The notes beneath the pieces are model-generated. The model did not search any database. It saw nothing but the letters and a program-made list of their open reading frames with translations, and was not told the origin of the DNA. A program made the position numbers and the translations under genes. Of a stretch of 64,000 nt of DNA, positions 1-11,222 are shown piece by piece. Positions within the stretch are counted from its first letter, which is position 1; every line of letters begins with the position of its first letter. The DNA comes from Xanthomonas floridensis (GTDB lineage Bacteria > Pseudomonadota > Gammaproteobacteria > Xanthomonadales > Xanthomonadaceae): contig NZ_LXNG01000013.1 in assembly GCF_001642575.1 (NCBI RefSeq), positions 57,431 to 121,430 of the forward strand, in the 5' to 3' direction.

Positions 1-1208
1 GGGCGCATGCCCTGGCCTTCCGGCAGGCCGCAGGCGCGGCCGACCATCTTCTGCGCCAGCGAAAAGCCCTTGCCGGTGTCCGGCGGGTCCATCGGCAGGC
101 GGAACAGGTCCGAGGCCGGCAGGCCCAGGAACTCGCGCGCCTTGGCGGTCAGGCCGCGGCCGACGATCAACGGAATGCGGCCACCGGCGCGCACTTCGTC
201 GAACAGCACATCCGACTTCATCGCGAACTCGGCGATCACCTGCCCGTTCTTCAGCGCCTTGCCGTCGTACGGACGCAGCTCGACCACATCGCCGTGCTCC
301 ATCTGCGACACGTCCAGCTCGATCGGCAAGGCGCCTGCGTCTTCCATCGTGTTGTAGAAGATCGGGGCGATCTTGCTGCCCAGGCACACGCCGCCGAAGC
401 GCTTGTTGGGAATGTACGGAATGTCTTCGCCGGTCCACCACAGCACCGAGTTGGTCGCCGACTTGCGCGAGGAACCGGTACCGACCACATCGCCCACGTA
501 GGCGACCAGATGGCCCTTGTCCTTGAGATCGGCAATGGCCTGGATCGGGCCGCGCTTGCCGTCTTCTTCCGGCTCGAAGGCCGCGCCGTCGCGCTTGTTC
601 TTCAGCATCGCCAGCGCGTGCAGCGGGATGTCCGGGCGGGTGGTCGCATCCGGGGCCGGCGACAGGTCGTCGGTGTTGGTTTCGCCCGGCACCTTGAACA
701 CCGTGACGGTCATGCTCTGCGGCACTTCCGGCTTGCTGGTGAACCACTCGGCATCGGCCCAGCTCTGCAGCACGGCCTTGGCGTGCGCATTGCCGGCTTC
801 GGCCTTTTCCTGCACGTCGTGGAAGGCGTCGAACACCAGCAAGGTGTGCTTGAGCGCTTCGGCGGCGGTGGCGCCCAACTCTGCGTTGTCCAGCAGGTCG
901 ATCAGCGGCTGGATGTTGTAGCCGCCCAGCATGGTGCCGAGCAGCTCGGTTGCACGCGTGGGGCTGATCAACGCGGTTTTCTCGGTGCCAAAGGCGACAG
1001 CGGCCAGGTATGAGGCCTTGACCTTGGCAGCGTCATCGACGCCGGCCGGCACGCGCTGGCTGAGCAGATCGACCAGGAATTCTTCTTCGCCCGCCGGCGG
1101 AGCCTTCAGCAGCTCGATGACCTCGGCGGTCTGCTGCGCGGTCAGCGGCAGCGGCGGGATACCGAGCGCGGCGCGCTCTGCAACGTGGTGGCGATAGGCT
1201 TCCAACAT
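1..1208 (-). CDS. acnB: Aconitate hydratase B, N-terminal part (runs off window)
   Basis: Bifunctional aconitase B / 2-methylisocitrate dehydratase of the TCA and methylcitrate cycles. The first 402 residues are visible, beginning MLEAYRHHVAERAALGIPPL, typical of AcnB. They cover the helical HEAT-like N-terminal domain and the swivel domain (VGTGSSRKSATNSVLWWTG near residues 242-260). The iron-sulphur cysteines lie beyond the window edge. The ATG is preceded by GGAGAACC, a good ribosome binding site. It is transcribed away from the VapBC pair and acnA. The family is clear; only the truncation by the window limits the annotation. Confidence 0.96.
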   Translation of the reverse strand, partial: MLEAYRHHVAERAALGIPPLPLTAQQTAEVIELLKAPPAGEEEFLVDLLSQRVPAGVDDAAKVKASYLAAVAFGTEKTALISPTRATELLGTMLGGYNIQPLIDLLDNAELGATAAEALKHTLLVFDAFHDVQEKAEAGNAHAKAVLQSWADAEWFTSKPEVPQSMTVTVFKVPGETNTDDLSPAPDATTRPDIPLHALAMLKNKRDGAAFEPEEDGKRGPIQAIADLKDKGHLVAYVGDVVGTGSSRKSATNSVLWWTGEDIPYIPNKRFGGVCLGSKIAPIFYNTMEDAGALPIELDVSQMEHGDVVELRPYDGKALKNGQVIAEFAMKSDVLFDEVRAGGRIPLIVGRGLTAKAREFLGLPASDLFRLPMDPPDTGKGFSLAQKMVGRACGLPEGQGMR

Positions 1209-1273
1209 GCGGGTTCTCCAAAAAGGACAGCAGTGAATGTGTAAAAGGTCAGGCGTGGATCGGAAGGCGTGGA

Positions 1274-1684
1274 TCAGGCAACGGGCTTGGGGACGGTGAT
1301 CTTCAAGCCCTTGAAGTAGTCGCGGAAGAAGCCCTCGTCGCGGGTGATCAACCCATCGCACTGCAGCATCGCGTGGGCGCCGATCAGAAAATCCGCCACC
1401 ACCCGCTCGCGCTTGCCGCCGCGTGCACGGAAGCGCTTGTTCATATGGCCGGCGCGCACCGCCGCCGCTTCCTGGGTGGCTTCGTAGCGCACCCCGATCG
1501 AGGCCAGGGTTTCCATCAGGTCGACCTGGGTGTCGAGCATTGCCAGCACCTCGGCCACCACCGCATCGCAGACCACCACCTCGTCGCGCGCCAGCGCATC
1601 GCCGATGCAGATTTCCGACACCTCGCCGTAGACCGGGTCGCCGATGAGGATGTCCAGCAACACCGAGGAATCCAAGGCGATCAT
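1274..1684 (-). CDS. vapC: PIN-domain ribonuclease toxin, VapC-like
   Basis: Protein of 136 residues with PIN-domain layout: acidic MIALDSSVLLD at the N-terminus (Asp5), a central AVVAEVLAML with the expected Glu, and VADFLIGAHAMLQ plus LITRDEGFF near the C-terminus giving the later acidic residues. PIN toxins of type II systems cleave RNA and are held inactive by the partner antitoxin. The start ATG overlaps the stop of the AbrB-like gene (ATGA), so the pair is translationally coupled. All catalytic acidic residues appear intact, so the toxin is probably functional. The RNA target cannot be read from sequence. Confidence 0.88.
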   Translation of the reverse strand: MIALDSSVLLDILIGDPVYGEVSEICIGDALARDEVVVCDAVVAEVLAMLDTQVDLMETLASIGVRYEATQEAAAVRAGHMNKRFRARGGKRERVVADFLIGAHAMLQCDGLITRDEGFFRDYFKGLKITVPKPVA

Positions 1685-1929
1685 GGGTCGAACGGATCCC
1701 CGGGCGCGCGGCCGCGAATGGCGCGCATGGCCTCGTCGGTGCTGGTCAAGCCATCGACCAGCTTGAACTTGCCGCGCACCTTGCGCAGCGCCTCGCTGAC
1801 ATCTTTGCGCAAGATGATGCGGCCACCATCGAGTTCGATCTTGAGGGTGGTGCCCTTGGTCAGGCCCAGGGCATCGCGCACGGCCTTGGGCAGCGTGATC
1901 TGTCCGCGTTCGGCAACAGTGGCTTCCAT
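1681..1929 (-). CDS. vapB: AbrB/MazE-type antitoxin, VapB-like
   Basis: Small DNA-binding antitoxin of 82 residues. It starts MEATVAERGQITLPKAVRDALGL, the swapped-hairpin AbrB fold signature, and ends in an acidic, Pro/Gly-rich tail that would wrap the toxin. The start at 1929 is chosen because GGAG lies 7 nt upstream; an in-frame ATG 6 nt earlier sits directly against GGAG and is less likely. It overlaps vapC by 4 nt. Such antitoxins usually repress their own operon; the promoter would lie in the 147-bp region shared with acnA. Confidence 0.87.
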   Translation of the reverse strand: MEATVAERGQITLPKAVRDALGLTKGTTLKIELDGGRIILRKDVSEALRKVRGKFKLVDGLTSTDEAMRAIRGRAPGDPFDP

Positions 1930-2076
1930 GAGCATGCTCCAGAAAGTATGCACGCATGATACGTACTTATGCGATCGTACTCAAGCCGGCAGATCGACCT
2001 GGACACACCGTGCGTACACACTGAATCGCTCAGAATGGGGGCCTACCTAAAGCCTTCGACGCCATAGGAGTGACGC

Positions 2077-4845
<2,769 letters not shown>

Positions 4846-4865
4846 TCCCGCCTGCCGTGTCGCTT

Positions 4866-4895
4866 CGACATTCCCGCCTGCTGGCGGGAATGTCG
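4866..4895 (+). terminator. Rho-independent terminator of acnA
   Basis: Perfect 13-bp stem (CGACATTCCCGCC / GGCGGGAATGTCG) with loop TGCT, followed by TTTTG, 21 bp after the acnA stop. The remaining 4896-5123 holds no convincing gene. Confidence 0.9.
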
Positions 4896-5123
4896 TTTTG
4901 GGAGCGTCACTGCGTCGTGATGCAACGATGGCGGCCTCTGCCCCGTTTTGGCATACGGCGGCCATGCCCGAACCCGCCACGCAGCCCACACGACGACACG
5001 GACCCGACGGCTGGGACACGGGCGTTGCTGACCAGCGCAACGCACGCACCACTCTCCGCAAGGCACGTCAGGTGCGGATGCGCGGTCGTGAGCATCTGTC
5101 GCGGCGCCCCGCCCTTATCAGCC

Positions 5124-5570
5124 CTACTGCCCTGCCGGCGCCCATTGCGCGTGGTAGAGCTGCCAGTCGCCGTCCTGCAGACGCCAGCCGGTGGTGAGCT
5201 GATAGGTCTGTGCCTGCTCGGGCAGCCAGCGGCCATCGCCCCCGGTGACCAGCGCGGTGAAGCTGGCGGTGGCGGTCGTGCCCTGCAGTTGCACGTCCAC
5301 CGGTCCCAGGGTGACGCCGATCTTGCGGTTGCCCAGCAGTTGCAGTTGCAGCAGGCGACGCAGGCCGGCGGCATCCAGGCCGTGCTCGCCCACGAAATCG
5401 GCCGCCACCGGCTGCATCGCCTTGCCGACATCACGCGCCTCGATCGCCGCCTGCATCTGCGTCACGGTCTGGCGCAAGCGCTGCTCCGGCGCCGGCCGCG
5501 CGCACCCGGCAAGCAGCGCCATCCATGCGAGCACCAGCCCCCATTGCCACCAACGAATATTGCCCTGCAT
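5124..5570 (-). CDS. Putative lipoprotein, NTF2-like
   Basis: Protein of 148 residues with a lipoprotein signal: MQGNIRWWQW, a hydrophobic stretch, then the lipobox LLAGC with Cys near residue 22. The mature part (VTQMQAAIEARDVGKAMQPVAADFVG...) ends with alternating strands such as ATASFTALVTGGDGRWL and GDWQLYHAQW. It resembles the NTF2-like/SnoaL fold used by many small periplasmic proteins, so envelope location is likely and function unknown. The start at MQGNIRW is preferred because earlier in-frame starts put charged residues before the signal. It is divergent from rpfB, with 97 bp between starts. Confidence 0.75.
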   Translation of the reverse strand: MQGNIRWWQWGLVLAWMALLAGCARPAPEQRLRQTVTQMQAAIEARDVGKAMQPVAADFVGEHGLDAAGLRRLLQLQLLGNRKIGVTLGPVDVQLQGTTATASFTALVTGGDGRWLPEQAQTYQLTTGWRLQDGDWQLYHAQWAPAGQ

Positions 5571-5667
5571 CACGCTTCGCCTTTTCCATGCATGACGGTA
5601 TGCTGCCAGCTGTTGTAGCGCCGTGGAACACACTGCGGCGCGTCGAGAACACCCTGGAGGGGGGCAG

Positions 5668-7350
5668 ATGAATCAGGCACGTCCTTGGTTGCAAAGTTAT
5701 CCGGCCGGCGTAGCTGCCGAGATCGATCTGGAGCAGTTCCGCACGGTGGCCGAGGTGTTCGCCACCTCCGTCGCGCGCTTTGCCGATCGTCCTGCGTATC
5801 ACAGCTTCGGCAAGACCATCACCTATCGCGAGGCCGACCAGCTGGTCGAACAATTCGCCGCCTACCTGCTGGGCGAGCTGCAATTGAAGAAGGGCGACCG
5901 CGTTGCGCTGATGATGCCCAACTGCCTGCAATATCCGATCGCCACCTTCGGCGTGCTGCGTGCCGGGCTGACCGTGGTCAACGTCAACCCGCTCTACACC
6001 CCGCGCGAACTCAAGCACCAGCTAATCGACTCCGGCGCCAGCGTGCTGGTGGTCATCGATAACTTCGGCACCACCGTGCAGCAGGTCATCGCCGATACGC
6101 CGGTCAAGCAGGTGATCACCACCGGCCTGGGCGACATGCTGGGCTTTCCCAAGGCAGCCGTGGTCAACTTCGTCGTCAAGTACGTCAAGAAGTTGGTGCC
6201 GGACTACCGCATCAACGGCGCGATCCGCTTCCGCGAGGCGCTGGCGCTGGGCCGCAGGCACAGCGTGCCCACCCTGCAGATCGAACCGGACGACATCGCC
6301 TTCCTGCAGTACACCGGTGGTACCACCGGCGTGGCCAAGGGCGCGATGCTGACCCACCGCAACCTGGTCGCCAACATGCAGCAGGCGCACCAATGGCTGT
6401 CCGGCACCGGCGAGCTGGAAGAAGGCAAGGAGGTGGTGATCACCGCCCTGCCGCTGTACCACATCTTCGCATTGACGGCCAACGGCCTGGTCTTCATGAA
6501 GATCGGCGGCTGCAATCACCTGATCAGCAATCCGCGCGACATGCCTGGCTTCATCAAGGAACTGAAGAAGACTCGCTTCACCGCGTTTACCGGCGTCAAC
6601 ACGCTGTTCAACGGCCTGCTCAACACGCCCGGCTTCGACCAGATCGATTTTTCTTCGCTCAAGATGACCCTGGGCGGCGGCATGGCGGTGCAGCGTTCGG
6701 TGGCCGAGCGCTGGAAGAAAGTCACCGGGCGCACCCTGGTCGAGGCCTACGGCCTGACCGAAACCTCGCCGGCCGCCTGCATCAACCCGATGGACCTGAA
6801 GGACTACAACGGCTCGATCGGCCTGCCAATTCCCTCCACCGATGCCTGTATCAAGGACGACGCCGGCACGGCGTTGGCGATCGGCGAGATCGGCGAGTTG
6901 TGCATCAAGGGCCCGCAGGTGATGAAGGGCTACTGGAAGAAGGCCGACGAGACCGCCAAGGTGATGGATGCCGAAGGCTGGCTGCACACCGGCGACATCG
7001 CCCGCATGGACGAGCAAGGCTTCGTCTACATCGTCGACCGCAAGAAGGACATGATCCTGGTCTCGGGCTTCAACGTGTATCCGAACGAGATCGAAGACGT
7101 GATTGCCACCATGCCCGGCGTGCTGGAAGTGGCAGCGGTCGGCGTGCCGGACGAAAAGTCCGGCGAGATCGTCAAGGCGGTCATCGTGAAGAAGGACCCT
7201 GCTCTCACCGCCGACGACGTGAAGGCACACTGCCGCGCCAATCTCACCGGCTACAAGCAGCCCCGGGTAATCGAATTCCGCAAGGAATTGCCCAAGACCA
7301 ACGTCGGCAAGATCCTGCGCCGCGAATTGCGCGACGCACCCAAAAGCTAG
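5668..7350 (+). CDS. rpfB: Long-chain fatty-acyl-CoA ligase (RpfB)
   Basis: AMP-forming acyl-CoA synthetase of 560 residues, FadD type. It has the nucleotide loop [13 protein letters not shown] (about residues 212-224), the YGLTETSP motif, [13 protein letters not shown] and the C-terminal lysine region [12 protein letters not shown]. In Xanthomonas RpfB activates free fatty acids and takes part in turnover of the DSF signal. The ATG at 5668 follows GGAGGGGGG, a strong ribosome binding site; earlier in-frame starts lack one. It lies just upstream of rpfF with a terminator-like hairpin between, so the two can be transcribed together or separately. Confidence 0.95.
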   Translation: MNQARPWLQSYPAGVAAEIDLEQFRTVAEVFATSVARFADRPAYHSFGKTITYREADQLVEQFAAYLLGELQLKKGDRVALMMPNCLQYPIATFGVLRAGLTVVNVNPLYTPRELKHQLIDSGASVLVVIDNFGTTVQQVIADTPVKQVITTGLGDMLGFPKAAVVNFVVKYVKKLVPDYRINGAIRFREALALGRRHSVPTLQIEPDDIAFLQYTGGTTGVAKGAMLTHRNLVANMQQAHQWLSGTGELEEGKEVVITALPLYHIFALTANGLVFMKIGGCNHLISNPRDMPGFIKELKKTRFTAFTGVNTLFNGLLNTPGFDQIDFSSLKMTLGGGMAVQRSVAERWKKVTGRTLVEAYGLTETSPAACINPMDLKDYNGSIGLPIPSTDACIKDDAGTALAIGEIGELCIKGPQVMKGYWKKADETAKVMDAEGWLHTGDIARMDEQGFVYIVDRKKDMILVSGFNVYPNEIEDVIATMPGVLEVAAVGVPDEKSGEIVKAVIVKKDPALTADDVKAHCRANLTGYKQPRVIEFRKELPKTNVGKILRRELRDAPKS

Positions 7351-7387
7351 TCAGGCGCGCCGCGAAGGCGGTCATTCAGCCTCAAAC

Positions 7388-7421
7388 AACGCCCGCAACG
7401 CCGCCAGGCCTTGCGGGCGTT
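7388..7421 (+). terminator. Hairpin after rpfB, partial terminator
   Basis: An 11-bp perfect stem (AACGCCCGCAA / TTGCGGGCGTT) closes a 12-nt loop and is followed by CGCTTTT. It lies 37 bp after the rpfB stop and about 100 bp before rpfF. It probably ends much rpfB transcription, which implies a separate rpfF promoter downstream or partial read-through. Confidence 0.75.
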
Positions 7422-7523
7422 CGCTTTTGCACGCATAGAATCAGCAGTCGGCGCACATTCATGCCTCCATCATCATCTCCGTCCGCAAGGCGGCCGGCCG
7501 GACGGTCTTCACGGAGAATCACC

Positions 7524-8393
7524 ATGTCTGCAGTTCAACCTTTCATTCGCACCAACATCGGCTCGACCCTACGCATCATCGAAGAACCGCAGCGTGACGT
7601 GTACTGGATCCACATGCATGCCGACCTGGCCATCAACCCGGGCCGTGCCTGCTTCTCGACCCGCCTGGTCGACGACATCACCGGCTACCAGACCAACCTT
7701 GGGCAGCGCCTGACCAGCGCCGGTGTGCTGGCGCCGCACGTAGTGCTGGCGTCCGACAGCGACGTCTTCAACCTGGGCGGCGATCTGGCGCTGTTTTGCC
7801 AACTCATTCGCGAAGGCGACCGCGCGCGCCTGCTGGACTACGCGCAGCGCTGCGTACGTGGCGTGCACGCCTTCCATGTCGGCCTTGGCGCACGCGCGCA
7901 CAGCATCGCGCTGGTCCAGGGCAATGCGCTCGGCGGCGGTTTCGAAGCGGCCCTCAGCTGCCACACCATCATTGCCGAGGAAGGCGTGATGATGGGCCTG
8001 CCCGAAGTGTTGTTCGATCTGTTTCCCGGCATGGGCGCCTACTCCTTCATGTGCCAACGCGTCAGCGCGCAGCTGGCGCAGAAGATCATGCTTGAAGGCA
8101 ATCTGTATTCGGCCGAGGAGTTGCTCGGCATGGGCCTGGTCGATCGCGTGGTGCCGCGCGGTCAGGGCGTGGCCGCGGTGGAACAGGTCATCCGCGAAAG
8201 CAAGCGCACGCCGCATGCCTGGGCCGCGATGCAGCAGGTGCGTGAAATGACCACCGCCGTGCCGCTGGAGGAGATGATGCGCATCACCGAGATATGGGTG
8301 GATACGGCGATGCAACTCGGCGAAAAATCGCTGCGTACCATGGACCGCCTGGTGCGCGCGCAGTCGCGTCGCTCAGGGCTCGACGCGGGCTGA
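7524..8393 (+). CDS. rpfF: DSF synthase, crotonase family (RpfF)
   Basis: Enzyme of 289 residues that makes the diffusible signal factor cis-11-methyl-2-dodecenoic acid from acyl-ACP, combining thioesterase and dehydratase activity. The oxyanion motif GNALGGGFEAALS places Glu141, and MGLPEVLFDLFPGMG places Glu161, the two catalytic glutamates known for this family, at the published positions. The ATG follows GGAGA with 8-nt spacing. It is convergent with rpfC, whose stop is only 12 bp away. RpfC is known to bind RpfF and limit its activity. Confidence 0.97.
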   Translation: MSAVQPFIRTNIGSTLRIIEEPQRDVYWIHMHADLAINPGRACFSTRLVDDITGYQTNLGQRLTSAGVLAPHVVLASDSDVFNLGGDLALFCQLIREGDRARLLDYAQRCVRGVHAFHVGLGARAHSIALVQGNALGGGFEAALSCHTIIAEEGVMMGLPEVLFDLFPGMGAYSFMCQRVSAQLAQKIMLEGNLYSAEELLGMGLVDRVVPRGQGVAAVEQVIRESKRTPHAWAAMQQVREMTTAVPLEEMMRITEIWVDTAMQLGEKSLRTMDRLVRAQSRRSGLDAG

Positions 8394-8405
8394 TGCGCCG
8401 GCGGT

Positions 8406-10586
8406 CTATTCGCTTCTACGGGGGGAGCACTCGTCGTCCTTGACGCCTTGCAGGCGTGCGCCGAGTGCATCCTTTCCCGCTTGCAGGTGCTCACGTAACG
8501 CGGACAGCCGCTGCCGCCACTCCGCCTGCAGCTGCCAGTCGGCCATGCGCATCAGCTCGCCACCGTGGGTGGCCACCTGCGCCAGCCCCAGGTTACTGGC
8601 CACGCCGCGCAGCGCGTGCGCGCTTTCGCGCAATTGTTCCCAGTCCGAACGCATGCCGTCGCGCTCGATCGCGTCCACGCAGTTATGCGCGTCGTCCAGG
8701 CATTGCCGGATGAACTGACGTTCGAACTCATCGCCCATGCCCAGCGCGGCAAGTTCGTCCAGCACGCTCACGTCGAGCACGCCTTCGAAACTGGCGGGGG
8801 CCTGCACGCCGGTGGCCGGCGTCGCCAGCGGACGGGTACTGACAGCCAGATCGGCCAGGGTGTCGAGCAGCTTGGTTGCCACCACCGGCTTGGCCAGGAA
8901 CGCGCGCGCGCCGGCCTGTTCGCAACTGCGGATGGCCTCCGGCGTGACATCGGCGCTGAGCACCACCACCGGGGTGTAGCGCATGCCGCTGGCCTGCATC
9001 ACCCGCAACTGCTTGAGCATGTCCAGGCCATTCATGCCCGGCATGTGCAGGTCGACGATCACCGCATCGAAATCCTCTTCGGCCATCGCATCCAGCACCT
9101 GCTCGGCACCGTTGACGCACAGCACCTTGTGTCCGGCCTTTTCCAGCAGGCGCTGCAACACCATGCGGTTGGCCTCATGGTCGTCGGCCACGAGCATGCG
9201 CATGCTGCGCACGCGGGCACGATGACGCAGGAACGGGTTGGAGAATGCAATGACGTTGGACGCTTCCAGCTCGTCGGGAGCGTCTGCCGGCTCGCCGGTC
9301 GACGCCCGCGCAGGCGTGGCCTTGACCGCCTCGCCAAGCGTCATCGGCAGTTCGAACCAGAAGATGCTGCCGCCAGGCCGGTTTTCCTTGAACCCGATAG
9401 TACCGCCCATGGCCTCGACCAGCCCCTTGGCGATCGTGGTGCCCAGGCCAGTGCCCTCGTAACGACGCGACAGACCGACATCGGCCTGCTCGAACGCTTC
9501 GAACAGCCGCGGACGCATGTCCATCGGCACGCCGATGCCGCTGTCTTCGACATCGAAACGCAGCCGCACCGTCTCATCGCCACTGCCGCCGATGCGCGTG
9601 ACCCGCAGCAGCACGTGGCCATGTTCGGTGAACTTGACGGCATTGCCGAGCAGGTTGAGCAAGACCTGGCGCAGGTGGCCGGTGTCGCCCTTGAGCAGGT
9701 CCGGCACATCATCGGCCACCTGCGTGCCGTACTCCAGCCGGCGCCCCCTGGCCTGCGGCTGCAAGATCATGTTGACCGAGCCGATCATCTCGCGCAGCGA
9801 GAAGTCACGGCGATCGATACGGATCTTGCCGGCCTCGATCGCCGAAATATCCAGCACCTCTTCCACCAGCGACAGCAGGCTGCGCGCCGATGCCTGGATG
9901 GTGTTGAGGCACTCCTTCTGCTCGGCATCCAGGCGTGTGGTCGCCAGTACTTCGGTCATGCCCGACAGCCCGTTGAGCGGCGTGCGGAACTCATGGCTCA
10001 TATTGGCCAGGAAGCGACTCTTGGCCTGGTTGGCATGCCGTGCCTCGCGCACTGCGCGGGTCATCGCACGCAACAGCGAATCGAAGTACAGGGGCACGGC
10101 GATCAGGCCCAGCAGCAAGCCCCAACTCAGATAGGGATTGGCTTTCCAGTAAGGCGAAATCAGGATGGCGCTGAGAAAACACAGGCTGCCCATCGCGGTC
10201 GCCGCCCGCAGATAGTTGCTGCCGTAGCGCAGGCCGTTGCCGATGGTCACCCACATGCACACCGCATACAGCGGCGAGGCCGGCTCGCCCTGGATGGCCA
10301 TGATCGCGCCGGTGCAGGTGTAGTCGAGCAGCATGCCGATCAGCCGCCGGGTGTGCGAAACCTGCGGCCGCAACAGGATCGCCACCATCAAGCCCAGTGA
10401 CACCACCAGCTCGCCGACCAGGATCAACCAAGTGGCCATCAAGGTGTCGCCATGGGTGTGCTGATAGCGCCAGCCCAGGTAGGAGATGAACAGCGTGGTG
10501 ATGATGATGCGGATCAGGTTCTGCGCGTGTTCCGAATCCGCCCGCCCCGAAAGGCGCTGCTTGAGCCATGGCAATGGAGACTTCAT
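8406..10586 (-). CDS. rpfC: Hybrid sensor histidine kinase for DSF (RpfC)
   Basis: Inner-membrane sensor of 726 residues. Five or more membrane segments fill residues 24-170. The HisKA domain carries His198 (NMSHEFRTP), followed by the ATPase boxes (NLLGNAVKF, DSGIGVP, GTGLGTTI). A receiver domain has Asp512 (VDLHMPGM) and the C-terminal HPt domain has His657 (ESAHALRG). These are exactly the phosphorelay residues described for X. campestris RpfC. It senses DSF, phosphorylates RpfG and binds RpfF. Its ATG overlaps the rpfH stop (ATGA), giving an rpfG-rpfH-rpfC operon. Confidence 0.97.
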   Translation of the reverse strand: MKSPLPWLKQRLSGRADSEHAQNLIRIIITTLFISYLGWRYQHTHGDTLMATWLILVGELVVSLGLMVAILLRPQVSHTRRLIGMLLDYTCTGAIMAIQGEPASPLYAVCMWVTIGNGLRYGSNYLRAATAMGSLCFLSAILISPYWKANPYLSWGLLLGLIAVPLYFDSLLRAMTRAVREARHANQAKSRFLANMSHEFRTPLNGLSGMTEVLATTRLDAEQKECLNTIQASARSLLSLVEEVLDISAIEAGKIRIDRRDFSLREMIGSVNMILQPQARGRRLEYGTQVADDVPDLLKGDTGHLRQVLLNLLGNAVKFTEHGHVLLRVTRIGGSGDETVRLRFDVEDSGIGVPMDMRPRLFEAFEQADVGLSRRYEGTGLGTTIAKGLVEAMGGTIGFKENRPGGSIFWFELPMTLGEAVKATPARASTGEPADAPDELEASNVIAFSNPFLRHRARVRSMRMLVADDHEANRMVLQRLLEKAGHKVLCVNGAEQVLDAMAEEDFDAVIVDLHMPGMNGLDMLKQLRVMQASGMRYTPVVVLSADVTPEAIRSCEQAGARAFLAKPVVATKLLDTLADLAVSTRPLATPATGVQAPASFEGVLDVSVLDELAALGMGDEFERQFIRQCLDDAHNCVDAIERDGMRSDWEQLRESAHALRGVASNLGLAQVATHGGELMRMADWQLQAEWRQRLSALREHLQAGKDALGARLQGVKDDECSPRRSE

Positions 10587-11221
10587 AGACGCCTCAGACG
10601 CACGGCGGCGTCGATGGGGTTGGGATCCTTCCGTGCTGCAATTGCAGCGTCGATACCTGCTACAGGCGTCGCCCCGGCCATTGCCTGGTCGCGCTCGCGT
10701 AGCGTACGCAACAATGACATAGGAACCATGATCAACGCACCCAGGAGCGCGATCCCCAGACCTAGCTGGCCCTGCCAGTAATCGCTGTTCGCAAGCGTCG
10801 TGCCAAAGCTAAGCGTGGCCATCGACATCGCAGTATGCAGCGCCTCGCTGCCGAAACGCAGCCCGTTGCCGATCGTGATCCAGAGCAGCACCACGTACAG
10901 ACAGGCCATCGGAGCGCCCATCCAGGTCATTGCCAGCCCGATCAAGCCATAGTCGGCGAGCATCCCCAGTGTGCGCCGTAGATGCGAGCGCTGCGGACTT
11001 GCCACGATCCAGCAAAAGATCAGCAGTGCCGTCGCCTGACCGATCGCGATCAGGCAGAACAGCTGCTGCAACCTGCGCCCGGAGATCTCCCACCGGGGCG
11101 CGCAGATCAGCGTGTAGGCCAGGATCAGCGCAACCAGCGTGATGCGTACCAGGGCCTGACCGTGCTCGCTGTCGGAACGACGGGCAAGTCGAGCACGTAG
11201 CTGGCCGAGCACCGCCCTCAC
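10583..11221 (-). CDS. rpfH: Membrane protein related to the RpfC input domain (RpfH)
   Basis: Protein of 212 residues that aligns with the N-terminal membrane region of RpfC. Shared landmarks are RRSDSEHGQALVRIT (RpfC GRADSEHAQNLIRII), RRTLGMLADYGLIG, LLWITIGNGLRFGSEALHTA and the final helix. It ends before any kinase domain, in a short soluble tail (ATPVAGIDAAIAARKDPNP). The GTG start at 11219-11221 lies 1 nt after the rpfG stop and is the only sensible start; upstream in-frame codons lie inside rpfG. No function is assigned; it may be a decoy or accessory DSF sensor. Confidence 0.85.
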   Translation of the reverse strand: MRAVLGQLRARLARRSDSEHGQALVRITLVALILAYTLICAPRWEISGRRLQQLFCLIAIGQATALLIFCWIVASPQRSHLRRTLGMLADYGLIGLAMTWMGAPMACLYVVLLWITIGNGLRFGSEALHTAMSMATLSFGTTLANSDYWQGQLGLGIALLGALIMVPMSLLRTLRERDQAMAGATPVAGIDAAIAARKDPNPIDAAVRLRRL

Positions 11222-11222
11222 C

